Of a stretch of DNA of 64,000 bases, positions 44,140-54,700 are shown piece by piece. Source of the DNA: Propionibacterium sp. (GTDB lineage Bacteria > Actinomycetota > Actinomycetes > Propionibacteriales > Propionibacteriaceae); the NCBI GenBank assembly GCA_022837595.1, contig JALHFX010000012.1:1-64000 (forward strand), in the 5' to 3' direction. Below the pieces are notes generated by a model. The model searched no databases and was not told where the DNA came from. It was given only the letters and a program-made list of their open reading frames with translations. Made by a program: the position numbers and the translations under genes. Every line of letters begins with the position of its first letter. Positions within the stretch are counted from its first letter, which is position 1.

Positions 44140-45061
44140 CGAAGCTCACCTGATCGAATCCACCATGCTGGCCGCGCGCCCAATCGGCTCCTGGCATCGG
44201 CTTGCGCCCAGCGGCCTTGACCCGGACCAACTCCAGCTCGCCATCGCCGGTACCTACCCATAGGTGTTTGCGGTCGGCAGCAAGCGATCCCGGAGCCAAC
44301 GGTTCCGCATCGCGGTGACTCTTGCCCACGGCGAGTACCTGGAAGCGCTCGCCGTGCAGGGTCGTCCAGGCGGCTGGTTGTGGGCAGGCTGCCCGTACCA
44401 GCCGGTCAATCTCCTCGGATGGCCGCGACCAGTCGATGCGGACATCCTCCGGACGGATCTTCGCGGCCATCGTGATGTTGTCTGCTGGCTGCGGGGTCGG
44501 CTCAACCCCACTCACAGCATCCTGGAGTGCGGAGGCCAACACCGGTGCCCCGAGCTCTGCCAACCGGTCCAAGAGCACACCACTCGACTCCCCCGCCTCA
44601 ATCGGCACTTCCAGCTTTCGGTAGATCGGGCCGGCATCCAGCTGTTTCACGATACGAAATGCGGTGACTCCGCTCATTTGGTCACCCGACCAAATGGCTC
44701 TTTGCACAGGGGCTGCGCCGCGCCAACGCGGCAGCAAAGAAAAGTGCAGGTTGATCCAGCCGCCTGGTACCGCATCCAAGAGATCCTGTGGCAACAACAT
44801 GCCGAAGGCGACCACAGCGGCCACGTCCGCTCGCAAATCTTTCACTTGGGCGATGAGCTTCTGGTCGGGCGTTGTCGGCTTGAGCACGGGAATCCCATGT
44901 TCAGCGGCTAGCTTGGCCACCGGGGAAACCGTGAGCTTCTTGCCACGCCCGGCCGGAGCATCCGGGCGTGTGAGTACCGCGACGATCTCATGGCCCTGAT
45001 CTATGAGGTGGCGCAGACTGGGCAGTGCGGTTTCGGGTGTCCCGGCGAAGATGAGTCTCAC
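44132..45061 (-). CDS. fmt: Methionyl-tRNA formyltransferase
   Basis: About 309 residues. RLIFAGTPETALPSL is the N-terminal fold, NLHFSLLPRWRGAAPVQRAI has the catalytic Asn-His pair and the SLLP segment, and the C-terminal domain binds tRNA. It formylates initiator Met-tRNA. GTG 45061 gives the canonical short N-terminus and lies 7 nt after TAGGCT, implying a leaderless start; a GTG at 45079 would add six residues upstream and overlap that box. Conserved order priA-fmt-rsmB. Confidence 0.94.
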   Translation of the reverse strand: MRLIFAGTPETALPSLRHLIDQGHEIVAVLTRPDAPAGRGKKLTVSPVAKLAAEHGIPVLKPTTPDQKLIAQVKDLRADVAAVVAFGMLLPQDLLDAVPGGWINLHFSLLPRWRGAAPVQRAIWSGDQMSGVTAFRIVKQLDAGPIYRKLEVPIEAGESSGVLLDRLAELGAPVLASALQDAVSGVEPTPQPADNITMAAKIRPEDVRIDWSRPSEEIDRLVRAACPQPAAWTTLHGERFQVLAVGKSHRDAEPLAPGSLAADRKHLWVGTGDGELELVRVKAAGRKPMPGADWARGQHGGFDQVSFDD

Positions 45062-45068
45062 GGGCTCA

Positions 45069-45074
45069 AGCCTA
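45069..45074 (-). promoter_or_regulatory. Candidate -10 element (TAGGCT) of fmt-rsmB
   Basis: TAGGCT on the minus strand ends 7 nt before the GTG at 45061. It is identical to the hexamer before prcB and close to TAAGCT before the hydrolase leader ORF. Confidence 0.4.
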
Positions 45075-45127
45075 GCCACCTAACCTCTGCCGACATCGGG
45101 CTGCGGCAGGAGCACTGACGCGTGCTT

Positions 45128-47107
45128 CTACAACTGCGTCGGGTCGACGCGCACTCGGATGGCCCCGGCCATCTTGCGGGCCGAACGCACCGCCATCGCA
45201 GCCTTCACCTTCGCGACCAGCTCGGCCCCGGATGCAAACGGTGCCCGCAACGACAGCTGCCAGAGCGGTTCTTCTTGACCGATCGCCGTCAGTTGCGGGG
45301 CCAGCTCAACTGGGCCAAGCAGATCCGCGCCGGAGTCGGCGCCGAGCAGGTCGATGAGCTCGGCCAATGCGGCTGCGGGGCCGGTCGCGGTGATGAATCG
45401 GATCGCCGGTGGGTAACCGGCCTCTGCCCGGTCGGCAAGTTCGAATTCTGCATGCCGGGCTGGGTCCATGCGCACGAGGGCTTGGACCGGGCGTACCTGG
45501 GCCGGACCTACCACGCAGACGGTCCCACCCTGCGACCCCGGACGCACCAGCGCGACTGCATTGAGCCAGCGCCGTAACCCCTCTTCGGCCGCCCGGAGAT
45601 CCGGACGTTCCAGCAAACGCTCGGCGTCCAAAAAGACAGCCGCCGCATAGCCATGTGCGGCCGGCGGTTCAGCTCCAGGGGTGGCCACGACAAGGGCGGG
45701 TTGTTCTCCGACTTCCTCGATCACCCGGTCGCCCGAACTTTCGCGCACCAGGATCCCCGGGAAGGCACGTCCGAGTTCCTCCGCTGTGCGCTCTGAACCG
45801 ATCACCGGTGCTCGAAGCTCTCCCGATCCACAGACCTCACATCGCCAATCGGTGATGATCCGTCCGCACCACGTGCAGTCAAGCCGGCGCCCGACCGCCG
45901 AGCGCAGCAGCCGCACCGGACCATGACAGGTCGGGCAATGCACTCTGGTGCGGCATCGTTGGCAGGCCAGCGTAGGCAGATAGCCGGCCCTCGGCACCTG
46001 GATCAGCACCGGGCCCGATGTCAGCCCGGTGCGGATCGTCTCAAAGGCCAGCTTGGGCAAGCGGGTGCGGCTACCCTGCGGATCGCGTTCCACAGCGAAA
46101 TCAGAATCGGCCGTCGCACGCACTGCGGCGCTGGCCTTGCGCATCCGCGACGGGACGAGCTCGATCGGCCGGAGCCAGCCGCGCTCAGCCCAAGCTGCTA
46201 TCTCGGCAGTGCGTCCGTGACCCGCGAACAGCAAAGCGGACTGCTCGCTGCCGGCGCGCAGTGCCACGACATCTCGGGCATGCGGATAGGGAGCATGGGG
46301 ATCGGCATGCAGATCGTCACCGTCGTCCCACAAACAGATCAGTCCCAGATCAGCGACGGGTGCGTAGCTGGCCGGCCGGGTGCCGATGACCACCCTCGCC
46401 TCCCCTCGGATGATCGCCAAGTAGTTTCGATATCGGGCAGCTGTGCCCAGATCCGAGTGCAGCTCGGCGATTGCGCCCAGCCCGATGACCGTGCCCAAGG
46501 CATCGCGCATCTTGACCAGATCGCGATGATCAGGCACCACGATGATGACTGAACGCCCAGCACGCAGCACCTGAATGGTGGCTTGCATGAAACCACGGCT
46601 CCAGTCATCCAGCCCCCAACGGTCACGGGCGAACCGCGGGGTGACCTGCCAGTAGGCGCGCAGCGGCTGGCTCTTCGCCAGGCCGTCCAGGAAGGCTTCG
46701 CCATCGGGATAAGCCAGCAGTCCCCCAGTCGGCTGCTGCTCGATGATGGGTTTTGGCCAGCTCACTTGATCAGCGTTCTCGGTGGCCGCATGTCTGGGCG
46801 GCACCGCCAGCCGAACCACATCAGCGAAAGTCCCCGCATAATGGTCGGCGACCGTGCGGATCAACCGTCTTTGGGGCTCTGTCAACACGGAGGTAGCGGA
46901 GATCACCCTGGACAAGGGCGAGAGCTTGGTGGTGATCTCGCTGTGCTCGGCGACATCGATCACATAACCGTCGCGCAGCTTGCCGGCGAAACGCACCCGC
47001 ACCCGCACGCCAGGCTTGACATCTGCCGCCTGCGCCTCGGTGATCGAATAATCGAAGAGGCGGTCCAGGTGCGGTAACGGGATGTCCACTGCGACCCGGG
47101 CGATCAT
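45128..47107 (-). CDS. priA: Primosomal protein N' (PriA), helicase-degenerate actinobacterial form
   Basis: 659 residues. The N-terminal 3'-DNA-binding domain (RVAVDIPLPHLDRLFDYSI) and the zinc-binding domain (CQRCRTRVHCPTCHG and CTWCGRI/CEVCGSG) are clear. The helicase core is degenerate: no GKT Walker A is visible and the DExH position reads WDDGDD. Actinobacterial PriA proteins are known to lack helicase residues and may serve only as replication-restart scaffolds. ATG 47107 has GGAAAGGA upstream. Follows metK after a strong terminator. Confidence 0.9.
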   Translation of the reverse strand: MIARVAVDIPLPHLDRLFDYSITEAQAADVKPGVRVRVRFAGKLRDGYVIDVAEHSEITTKLSPLSRVISATSVLTEPQRRLIRTVADHYAGTFADVVRLAVPPRHAATENADQVSWPKPIIEQQPTGGLLAYPDGEAFLDGLAKSQPLRAYWQVTPRFARDRWGLDDWSRGFMQATIQVLRAGRSVIIVVPDHRDLVKMRDALGTVIGLGAIAELHSDLGTAARYRNYLAIIRGEARVVIGTRPASYAPVADLGLICLWDDGDDLHADPHAPYPHARDVVALRAGSEQSALLFAGHGRTAEIAAWAERGWLRPIELVPSRMRKASAAVRATADSDFAVERDPQGSRTRLPKLAFETIRTGLTSGPVLIQVPRAGYLPTLACQRCRTRVHCPTCHGPVRLLRSAVGRRLDCTWCGRIITDWRCEVCGSGELRAPVIGSERTAEELGRAFPGILVRESSGDRVIEEVGEQPALVVATPGAEPPAAHGYAAAVFLDAERLLERPDLRAAEEGLRRWLNAVALVRPGSQGGTVCVVGPAQVRPVQALVRMDPARHAEFELADRAEAGYPPAIRFITATGPAAALAELIDLLGADSGADLLGPVELAPQLTAIGQEEPLWQLSLRAPFASGAELVAKVKAAMAVRSARKMAGAIRVRVDPTQL

Positions 47108-47171
47108 CGACAGCGTCCTTTCCGACCGGGGTATTCGGCCGAGCTTCCATTCAGGTTATCGGCCGGATATG

Positions 47172-47207
47172 ACAAAAGCAGCCGTGCCGGAGCACGACTG
47201 CTTTTGT
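47172..47207 (-). terminator. Intrinsic terminator after metK
   Basis: 16-bp arms with one mismatch (ACAAAAGCAGCCGTGC and GCACGACTGCTTTTGT) around a 4-nt loop, 20 nt past the metK stop. The stem ends in TTTTGT on the minus strand. It is the best terminator in the window and may work on both strands. Confidence 0.85.
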
Positions 47208-47227
47208 GTGAAATCTGATCGGCAGGA

Positions 47228-48424
47228 TCAGCCGCGGACCTTGGCGGCCAGTTCCTCCGCCTTGTCGGTCCGCTCCCAGGTGACATCGGGCAGGTCTCGC
47301 CCGAAATGGCCGTAACAAGAGATTTGAGAGTAGATCGGACGGCGCAAATTCAGTGCCTGGACGATTGCAGCCGGACGCAGATCGAAGACTTCGCGAACCA
47401 CGTCGGCGATCTGCTCGTCGGGAACCTGGCCGGTACCGAAAGTGTCGACATATAGGCTCGTCGGGTGGGCTGCGCCGATCGCATAGCTGACCTGAGTCTC
47501 ACACCGTGATGCGAGCCCGGCAGCGACGATATTCTTCGCCACCCAACGCATCGCATAACTGGCAGAACGATCCACCTTGCTGGGATCCTTACCGCTGAAC
47601 GCCCCACCACCGTGACGTGCCATACCGCCGTAGGTGTCGACGATGATCTTGCGACCGGTCAACCCCGCATCACCGGCAGGACCGCCGACCACGAATCGCC
47701 CGGTCGGGTTGATCAGCACTCGTGGTGACGAAGCGCCGAAGCCGAAAGATGCGAGCACCGGAGCGATCACCTCGCGGCGTAGATCAGGATCGAGCTGGCC
47801 GGTCACGTGGACTCCGGCGCGATGCTGCGCCGAGACTACCACTGTGTCGACGTCGACCGGTTTGCCGGCGTCGTCATAAGAGACGGTGATCTGTGTCTTG
47901 CCGTCAGGACCCAGATAGTCGAGCGTTTTGTCACGACGTACTTGGGTGAGCCGCTCCGCCATCCGATGAGCCATCTGGATGGGCAGCGGCATCAACTCGG
48001 GAGTCTCATCGCAGGCGAAGCCGAACATCAGACCCTGGTCACCGGCACCTTGCAGATCGAAATCATCGCGCGCTTTGCCATGCCGAGATTCCCAGGAGCC
48101 CAAGACACCCTGCGCAATATCGGGCGACTGATTGTTCAGCGTCACCATCACTCCGCAGGATGCGCCATCAATTCCCTTGGACGCCGAGTCGAACCCGATC
48201 TTGAGCAGCCGCTCGCGGGCGAGCTCTTGGATATCGACGTAAGAATCGGTCGTCGCTTCTCCGGTGACGATGACGACACCGTTAGCAACAAGAGTTTCAA
48301 CCGCGGTGTGCGACGAGGGATCGTCGGCCAACATCGCGTCGAGGACCGAATCGGAGATCGCATCGGCGACCTTGTCGGGGTGGCCTTCGGTAACGGATTC
48401 GGAAGTAAACTGCCTGCCCATCAA
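47228..48424 (-). CDS. metK: S-adenosylmethionine synthetase
   Basis: 398 residues. [20 protein letters not shown] is the ATP/methionine-binding N-terminus, [16 protein letters not shown] the flexible-loop region and [23 protein letters not shown] sequence (here [10 protein letters not shown]) the phosphate-binding segment. It makes SAM from methionine and ATP in the cytoplasm. It starts 2 nt after the rpoZ stop and is co-transcribed; the usual intervening coaBC is missing. Ended by a strong terminator. Confidence 0.96.
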   Translation of the reverse strand: MMGRQFTSESVTEGHPDKVADAISDSVLDAMLADDPSSHTAVETLVANGVVIVTGEATTDSYVDIQELARERLLKIGFDSASKGIDGASCGVMVTLNNQSPDIAQGVLGSWESRHGKARDDFDLQGAGDQGLMFGFACDETPELMPLPIQMAHRMAERLTQVRRDKTLDYLGPDGKTQITVSYDDAGKPVDVDTVVVSAQHRAGVHVTGQLDPDLRREVIAPVLASFGFGASSPRVLINPTGRFVVGGPAGDAGLTGRKIIVDTYGGMARHGGGAFSGKDPSKVDRSASYAMRWVAKNIVAAGLASRCETQVSYAIGAAHPTSLYVDTFGTGQVPDEQIADVVREVFDLRPAAIVQALNLRRPIYSQISCYGHFGRDLPDVTWERTDKAEELAAKVRG

Positions 48425-48426
48425 GA

Positions 48427-48768
48427 TCAGGCCGGGTCGATGTCGCCGAACGGATCCGACAACGAGAAGTCGGGATCGTTCAACGCTTCCGCGCGAGCAG
48501 CAGCCTCGGCCTCTGGATCAATCTCGGTGTATTGGAGTTGGCCGGCCTGCACCTCGCGCAGCGAGATCGATAACGGCTTCTCCTGTGGGAGGGTCTCGAC
48601 CAGCGGCCCAACAGACTCGAGTAGGCCTTCTCCCAGCTGAGCATAGTAGGCGTTGATCTGGCGCGCGCGCTTGGCAGCGAAGAGCACCAGTCGGTACTTG
48701 GAGTCCACCGTCTCGAGCAGGTCGTCGACAGGCGGGTTGGTGATGCCCTCAGGAATATGTGTGGTCAA
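48427..48768 (-). CDS. rpoZ: RNA polymerase omega subunit
   Basis: 113 residues. [34 protein letters not shown] is the conserved omega core, with an acidic C-terminal tail. It helps assemble beta' into RNA polymerase. TTG 48768 has GAGGA 6 nt upstream. Sits between gmk and metK as in other actinobacteria. Confidence 0.93.
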   Translation of the reverse strand: MTTHIPEGITNPPVDDLLETVDSKYRLVLFAAKRARQINAYYAQLGEGLLESVGPLVETLPQEKPLSISLREVQAGQLQYTEIDPEAEAAARAEALNDPDFSLSDPFGDIDPA

Positions 48769-48799
48769 GGTAAGTCCTCGTAGAAGCTGACGCTAGAAA

Positions 48800-49363
48800 T
48801 CACAGACCTATCAATTCTACCAGTTGACGGACGGTATTATCCACCGTCACGTTTTCGATGACCCGGTCGAACTCGTCTGCACAAGCCATTTCCTGGCGCG
48901 CGGTCTCTAGTCGACGCGCCATCTCATCGTCAGTCTCGGTGCCTCTTCCTTGTAGCCGCCGAACCAATTCCTCCCAGCTCGGTGGTGCAATGAAGATCTG
49001 CTGAGCCTCGGGCATCGTCTTGCGTATTTGGCGAGCGCCTTGTAGGTCGATCTCAAGGATGGTCGGCACACCGGCCGCCAGCTTTTCGAGGACGGCTTGT
49101 CGGGGCGTGCCATAACGATGAAGACCATGTACCTGTGCCCACTCGAGCAAGCCGTTGCTGGCGATAAGGTTATCGAAGGTTTTGTCGTCCACGAAGAAGT
49201 AGTGGACGCCGTTGATCTCGCCGGGGCGTGGCGGGCGCGTCGTCACAGAAACCGAGACGTACACTTGCGGATGACTTTGTCGCAGGGCTGCTACAACGGT
49301 GCCCTTGCCTACCGCAGTCGGTCCGCTGATGACGTACGCGCTCAACGCCCCATTCATCGACAC
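48800..49363 (-). CDS. gmk: Guanylate kinase
   Basis: 187 residues. Walker A ISGPTAVGKGT, then VSVTTRPPRPGEINGVHYFFVD (GMP binding) and LEIDLQGARQI. It phosphorylates GMP to GDP. GTG 49363 directly follows the mihF stop; an ATG two codons in is an equally good start. In the mihF-gmk-rpoZ-metK transcript. Confidence 0.95.
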   Translation of the reverse strand: MSMNGALSAYVISGPTAVGKGTVVAALRQSHPQVYVSVSVTTRPPRPGEINGVHYFFVDDKTFDNLIASNGLLEWAQVHGLHRYGTPRQAVLEKLAAGVPTILEIDLQGARQIRKTMPEAQQIFIAPPSWEELVRRLQGRGTETDDEMARRLETARQEMACADEFDRVIENVTVDNTVRQLVELIGL

Positions 49364-49675
49364 TCAGTTGAACTCTGACTTCAGGCCGGCGACTTGATGC
49401 CGACCGAGACCGCGGATACGTCGATTCGCCGCGATATCGTACTTCTCCATGATCTCGGCAGCGCGCTTCTCACCGATCCGCGGAATAGATTTCAACAGAC
49501 CTGATACTCGGATATGAGCAAGGACGTCGTCCTTGGCGCACTCATCTAGTGCTTCAGACAGCGTCTTGGAACCGTCGCGAACCGCATTCTTCAGCGCAGC
49601 TCGTGCCCTGCGGGATTCGGTAGCTGCGGCCCGTGCAGCCTGTAACTGCTCGGGTGACAGTGTTGGGATTGCCAC
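49364..49675 (-). CDS. mihF: Integration host factor, actinobacterial type (mIHF)
   Basis: 103 residues from GTG 49675. The helical N-terminus (TLSPEQLQAARAAATESRRARAALKNAVRDG) and the HhH-like segment LLKSIPRIGEKRAAEIMEKYDIAANRRIRGLG are diagnostic. It is an abundant nucleoid protein that bends DNA and supports integrase reactions. GGAGAAA lies 7 nt before this GTG. An in-frame ATG at 49744, 8 nt after a strong -10 box, would add 23 residues. First gene of the gmk-rpoZ-metK operon. Confidence 0.92.
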   Translation of the reverse strand: MAIPTLSPEQLQAARAAATESRRARAALKNAVRDGSKTLSEALDECAKDDVLAHIRVSGLLKSIPRIGEKRAAEIMEKYDIAANRRIRGLGRHQVAGLKSEFN

Positions 49676-49752
49676 GTGGAATTTTCTCCGTTTCATGTCG
49701 CGTGTGCCGGGGCTGGGCATCTGAGGTGCCTCAGCTTCATGCATACTCGGAC

Positions 49753-49758
49753 AATATA
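49753..49758 (-). promoter_or_regulatory. -10 element (TATATT) of the mihF-gmk-rpoZ-metK operon
   Basis: TATATT on the minus strand, in a very AT-rich 20 nt stretch just after the pyrF stop. It lies 8 nt before the ATG at 49744. No clear -35 is present. Confidence 0.55.
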
Positions 49759-49773
49759 GAATATTTAGTTGAG

Positions 49774-50586
49774 CTATGGACAGTCACTCAACCGATCGAT
49801 TGCCAACCGGAGCGCCTCGGGTTGTGGACCAGCCTTCATCACTTCGCGGGATGCGCTCGGCAGCAGCTGCCTTGTGGCTACGCCGAATAGTGACTCCAGA
49901 CCTTCAACCGTACCTCCCTGGGCACCAATACCAGGAACAAGGATCGACCCTGAAAAACCCTGAAGATCGAGGTTTAGTTGCAGCAACGTGCCTCCGATGA
50001 CCAGTCCGATGGCGTCTTGTCCGGACCGCTGGTTGGTTTCATGCGCGGCATCGACGATCTGTTGGGCGATGGTGCGTCCTTCGTAAACCGCCTGCTGGAC
50101 TTCGCTGCCCTCAGGATTGCTGGTGCGGCAGAGCACATAGATACCGCGCCCGGTCTGATGGGCAAGTTCCACTGCTGGTGCGAGCGAACCGAAGCCGAGA
50201 AAAGGACTGAGCGTGATAGCGTCCGCGCTCAGATCCGTGCGACCAGAAAGATAGGCGCTGGCGTAGGCAGTCATGGTCGAACCGATGTCACCGCGCTTGA
50301 CGTCCAGAATCGACAAGGCGCCCGCCTGCTTGATGTCATGAAGGACCCTGGCCAGTACTTGAACTCCGGCAGCACCGAAGCACTCGAAGAATGCGGCCTG
50401 CGGTTTGAAGACCGCCACCCGGTCTCCGATAGCTTCGATGAGCCCACGAGATACCCGCTCGAGGCCCTTGACGTCATAGTCGAACCCCCAAGAACCGACG
50501 AGCGTCTCGTGCGGATCAACACCGACACAAAGATTGCCGCGCTCGCGGGTGAGCTGGTCCAATCGGGCGCGGTAGCTGCTGTTCAT
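49774..50586 (-). CDS. pyrF: Orotidine 5'-phosphate decarboxylase
   Basis: 270 residues, the longer (type 2, mycobacterial-like) form. LCVGVDPHETLV and the catalytic ILDVKRGDIGSTM (Asp-Lys-Asp tetrad region) are clear. It makes UMP, the last step of de novo pyrimidine synthesis. Its ATG shares a base with the pyrD stop (TGATG), so the two are coupled. End of the carA-carB-pyrD-pyrF unit. Confidence 0.95.
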   Translation of the reverse strand: MNSSYRARLDQLTRERGNLCVGVDPHETLVGSWGFDYDVKGLERVSRGLIEAIGDRVAVFKPQAAFFECFGAAGVQVLARVLHDIKQAGALSILDVKRGDIGSTMTAYASAYLSGRTDLSADAITLSPFLGFGSLAPAVELAHQTGRGIYVLCRTSNPEGSEVQQAVYEGRTIAQQIVDAAHETNQRSGQDAIGLVIGGTLLQLNLDLQGFSGSILVPGIGAQGGTVEGLESLFGVATRQLLPSASREVMKAGPQPEALRLAIDRLSDCP

Positions 50587-51674
50587 CAGCGCGCTCGACT
50601 GGGATAGGTCAAAGTGTTGATACCGCGCACCAGCGCCAAGGCGTTGAAGATGAAACCTGTGTAGACCTGCACGAGTGCGGCGCCGGCATCGAAGAATGCC
50701 TGTGCATCGGATGGTGTCATGATGCCGCCAACACCGATGATCGGTAGATCCGTTTGCGATGCGATCGATTCCACCATGCGCAAGGCCTTGCGTGTCAGCG
50801 GAGCCCCTGACAATCCCCCGGCCTGGTTGGCCAAGTAGAGCTCGGAGGGATGGAGGTATTCGCGTGCCGTGGTTGTGTTGGTCGCGATCAGCCCCGCGAT
50901 TCCGCTCTCCTGACAGACATCGATGATTCCACCCAGGTCATAGGGAGCGAGATCGGGTGCCAGTTTGACGAAGATCGGTAGTGGTTTGACCGGATCAAGT
51001 TCAGCTGCAGTGTCCACCAACGCGTTCGTCAGGGCTCTCAGCGCATCACGATCCTGCAGGCTGCGAAGCCCGGGGGTATTCGGACTGGAGACATTGATCG
51101 CGACATAATCCGCGTAGGGTGCGATCGTACGCAACGAATACAGATAGTCGTCGGAGGCTTCCTCCAACGGGGTCACCTTGGTCTTGCCGACCGACACACC
51201 TACCGGGTAATCCAGCGCGTTGTTGCCTCGTCGTACACCCCACTGCTCGAGGCGGGCTGCGAGCGCTTCGACCCCCGAGTTGTTGAAGCCCATCCGGTTG
51301 ATGATGGCCCGGCTATGTGGCAGCCGGAAGAGTCGTGGCTGTCGATTGCCGGGTTGCGCATGCGCGGTGACGGTGCCCAGTTCGGCAAAACCGAAGCCGA
51401 GCGCACCCCAGCTGCGGGCGGCTATACCGTCCTTGTCGAGACCAGCTGCAACACCCACGCGTCCCGGAAAATCTATTCCGGCCAGTGTGATTGCATTGCG
51501 TCGCTCCCCAAGAAGACTCTGCACCCGCATCAAAAGCGGATCGGGGATCTCGCTGAGCAGCGTGATCACATGCTCATGTACCTCTTCGGGATCCAACCTG
51601 AACATGATCGGACGCACCAGGCTCCGATAACCGGTAAGCAACAGTCGGACGAGCAGCTCCTCGCTGGTAATCAT
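50586..51674 (-). CDS. pyrD: Dihydroorotate dehydrogenase, class 2 (quinone-linked)
   Basis: About 362 residues. An N-terminal amphipathic helical extension (LLLTGYRSLVRPIMF) typical of membrane-associated class 2 enzymes precedes the FMN barrel. NVSSPNTPGLRSLQ carries the catalytic Ser, and VGVGGIMTPSDAQAFFDAGAALVQVYTG-like sequence at the C-terminus binds FMN phosphate. It oxidises dihydroorotate with quinone. ATG 51674 with AAGGGA upstream is preferred over TTG 51689. Confidence 0.95.
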   Translation of the reverse strand: MITSEELLVRLLLTGYRSLVRPIMFRLDPEEVHEHVITLLSEIPDPLLMRVQSLLGERRNAITLAGIDFPGRVGVAAGLDKDGIAARSWGALGFGFAELGTVTAHAQPGNRQPRLFRLPHSRAIINRMGFNNSGVEALAARLEQWGVRRGNNALDYPVGVSVGKTKVTPLEEASDDYLYSLRTIAPYADYVAINVSSPNTPGLRSLQDRDALRALTNALVDTAAELDPVKPLPIFVKLAPDLAPYDLGGIIDVCQESGIAGLIATNTTTAREYLHPSELYLANQAGGLSGAPLTRKALRMVESIASQTDLPIIGVGGIMTPSDAQAFFDAGAALVQVYTGFIFNALALVRGINTLTYPSRAR

Positions 51675-51702
51675 CGCTGGTCCCTTCAAAGCTCAGGTGT
51701 GG

Positions 51703-54700
51703 TTAGTGTTTTCGCGTCTGTTGGATTTGTTTGGCCCAATCCTGCAACGAATGCACGCGGATCGTGCCGTTCCGGACTGCTTCGATCCCTTGTACCGCAG
51801 CCTCGAGCCCCTGCACCGTCGTAATGGACGGTACTTCGTGTAGTACGGCAGCGGTTCGGATCGCGTAGCCGTCCCGACGCGGAGATCCCCCGTCGGTTTC
51901 GCCGCTGGGCGTGTTGAAGACCAGGTCGACGTTGCCGCCGCGAATCAGATCGACGATCGTCGGTTCACCGTTCGGGCCGGCTCCCTGCGAGAATTTGCGA
52001 ATCGGGGTGGCTTTGACGCCATGGAGCGCGAGCATGGACGCGGTGCCGGCGGTGGCCAGGATCGTGAAGCCCATATCGGCGAGCCTCTTGACCGGGAAGA
52101 TGATGTTGCGCTTGTCGCGATTGGCCACCGAAATGAAGACCGTGCCCGTAGTCGGTAACTGACCATAGGCGGCTGCCTGAGACTTGGCGAAGGCCATACC
52201 GAAGTTCGAGCTCAGGCCCATGACTTCTCCGGTGGAGCGCATCTCAGGGCCGAGCAGCGAGTCGACCGTCACACCTTCGGCAGTACGGAATCGGTTGAAC
52301 GGTAGGACCGCTTCCTTGATGGCGATCGGCATGCCACTCCAGGTATCCGCGCCATCGCCGGTTTCGCGAAGCATTCCCGAGCTGCGCAAATCGGCGATCG
52401 TGGTACCGAGCATGATCAGTGTCGCAGCTTTCGCTAACGGCGTGTCGGTCGCCTTGGAGACGAACGGCACCGTACGCGAAGCCCGCGGGTTGGCTTCTAG
52501 AACGTAGAGCGCGTCACCGGCCAGGGCGTACTGAATATTGATCAGTCCCTGAACACCGACGCCCTTGGCAATTGCCTCGGTCGAGATTCGGATCCGATCG
52601 ATGACCGCGCCACCTAAAGTGGATGGAGGCAGCGAACAAGCCGAGTCACCCGAATGGATACCGGCTTCCTCAATATGCTCCATGACCCCACCCAGATACA
52701 GGTCATGGCCGTCGTAGAGTGCGTCGACATCGAGCTCGATCGCATCGTCAAGAAAACGGTCGACCAATACCGGGGTCTCGGCGCTGATCAGCGTCGAATT
52801 GTCGATATATGTGCGCAGAAGGTCCTCGTTGTAAACGATCTCCATACCTCGTCCACCCAGCACATAGCTGGGACGCACGAGCACCGGATAGCCGATCTCT
52901 GTCGCGATTTGGCTCGCCTGATCGAAGCTCGAGGCCATGCCGTGTTTGGGTGAGGGCAACTTGGCGTCGGCCAGAACCTTCCCGAAGGCGCCTCGCTCCT
53001 CGGCCAAGTCGATCGCCGAGGGGCTGGTGCCGACGATCTTCACTCCTGCCTGCTCCAGACGTCGGGCGAGCTTCAGGGGCGTCTGCCCACCCAATTGGAC
53101 GATGACGCCCGCCACCGGTCCGAGTTTGAGCTCCGCATGGTAGACCTCCATCACATCCTCGAAGGTGAGCGGCTCGAAATACAACCGATCCGAGGTGTCG
53201 TAGTCAGTGGAGACGGTCTCCGGATTGCAGTTGACCATGATCGAGTCATAGCCGTTGGCCGACAGAACCATCGCTGCATGCACGCAGGAGTAGTCGAACT
53301 CGATGCCTTGACCGATCCTGTTCGGTCCGCTGCCGAGGATCAGCACCGCGGGCCGGGTCCGGGGCTCGAGTTCGCTCTCCTCGTCGTAGCTCGAATAGTG
53401 GTATGTCGTTCTGGCACTGAACTCGGCCGCACAGGTGTCGACAGTCTTATAGACCGGGAGCACCCCCAGTATTCGGCGCAGCTCATGGATCAGCTCGGGG
53501 CTGGTCCCGCGCAACTGCGCGAGCTGATCGTCTGAAAGCCCGTGTCGTTTGCCCAGTCGCAGTAGATCGGCGCTGAGCTCTTCGGCGCTGCGTATTTGCT
53601 CGCTGACTTGGTGGATGAGCTCCAGCTGGTCGAGGAACCACGGATCGATGCGGGTCGCTTGGTAGAGCTGCTCGACTGAAGCCCCCGCGCGTAAGGCCTG
53701 GAAGACATCTTGGATCCGGTCACCACGGGGTTCTGCCGCGGCCGTCACGAGTTCGGCGATGTCACCTGGCTCGCGACTGAAGTCGAACGGGGCGTCGGAA
53801 TCTTCCAGCGAACGCAGCGCCTTGCCGAGGGCTTCGGTGAAGTTGCGGCCGATGGACATGGCCTCGCCGACAGACTTCATATGAGTGGTGAGGGTGACAT
53901 CGGCATTTGGGAACTTCTCGAAGGCAAAACGTGGCACCTTAACCACGACATAGTCGAGGGTCGGTTCGAAGGAGGCCGGAGTCTGGGATGTGATGTCGTT
54001 AGGTATCTCGTCAAGGGTGTACCCGATGGCGACCTTCGCAGCGATCTTCGCGATCGGGAATCCGGTCGCCTTGGAGGCCAACGCCGAACTGCGAGAGACC
54101 CGTGGGTTCATCTCGATGACGATCATTCGACCGTCGTCCGGGTTGATGGCGAACTGAATATTGCAGCCACCGGTGTCGACGCCGACCGCACGGATGATCG
54201 CAATGCCTACATCGCGCATGTGCTGGTACTCGCGGTCGGTCAAGGTCATGGCCGGAGCAACGGTGATCGAGTCACCCGTGTGCACACCCATCGGATCGAC
54301 GTTCTCGATCGAGCACACCACCACGACGTTGTCGGAGCAGTCGCGCATGAGCTCGAGTTCGAATTCTTTCCATCCGAGCACCGACTCTTCGACCAGCACC
54401 TCGGTCACCGGGCTGGCATCCAGGCCGATCCGGCCCATCTGCTCGAGCTCAGCCTGATCGTGAGCGATGCCGGAGCCGACACCACCCATGGTGTAACTCG
54501 GGCGAAGCACCACCGGCAGCCCGAGCTCTTCGGCCGCTGTCCGGATCTCGTCCATGGTGTGACAGATTCGGCTCTTGGCGACTTCGGCCTTACCTCCCGC
54601 GAAATCCGGGAGGTTCTCGATGACATGTTTGAACTCTTCGCGGTTTTCGCCACGCTTGATGGCCTCAACCGATGCGCCGATCAGTTCGACGCCATGGCGT

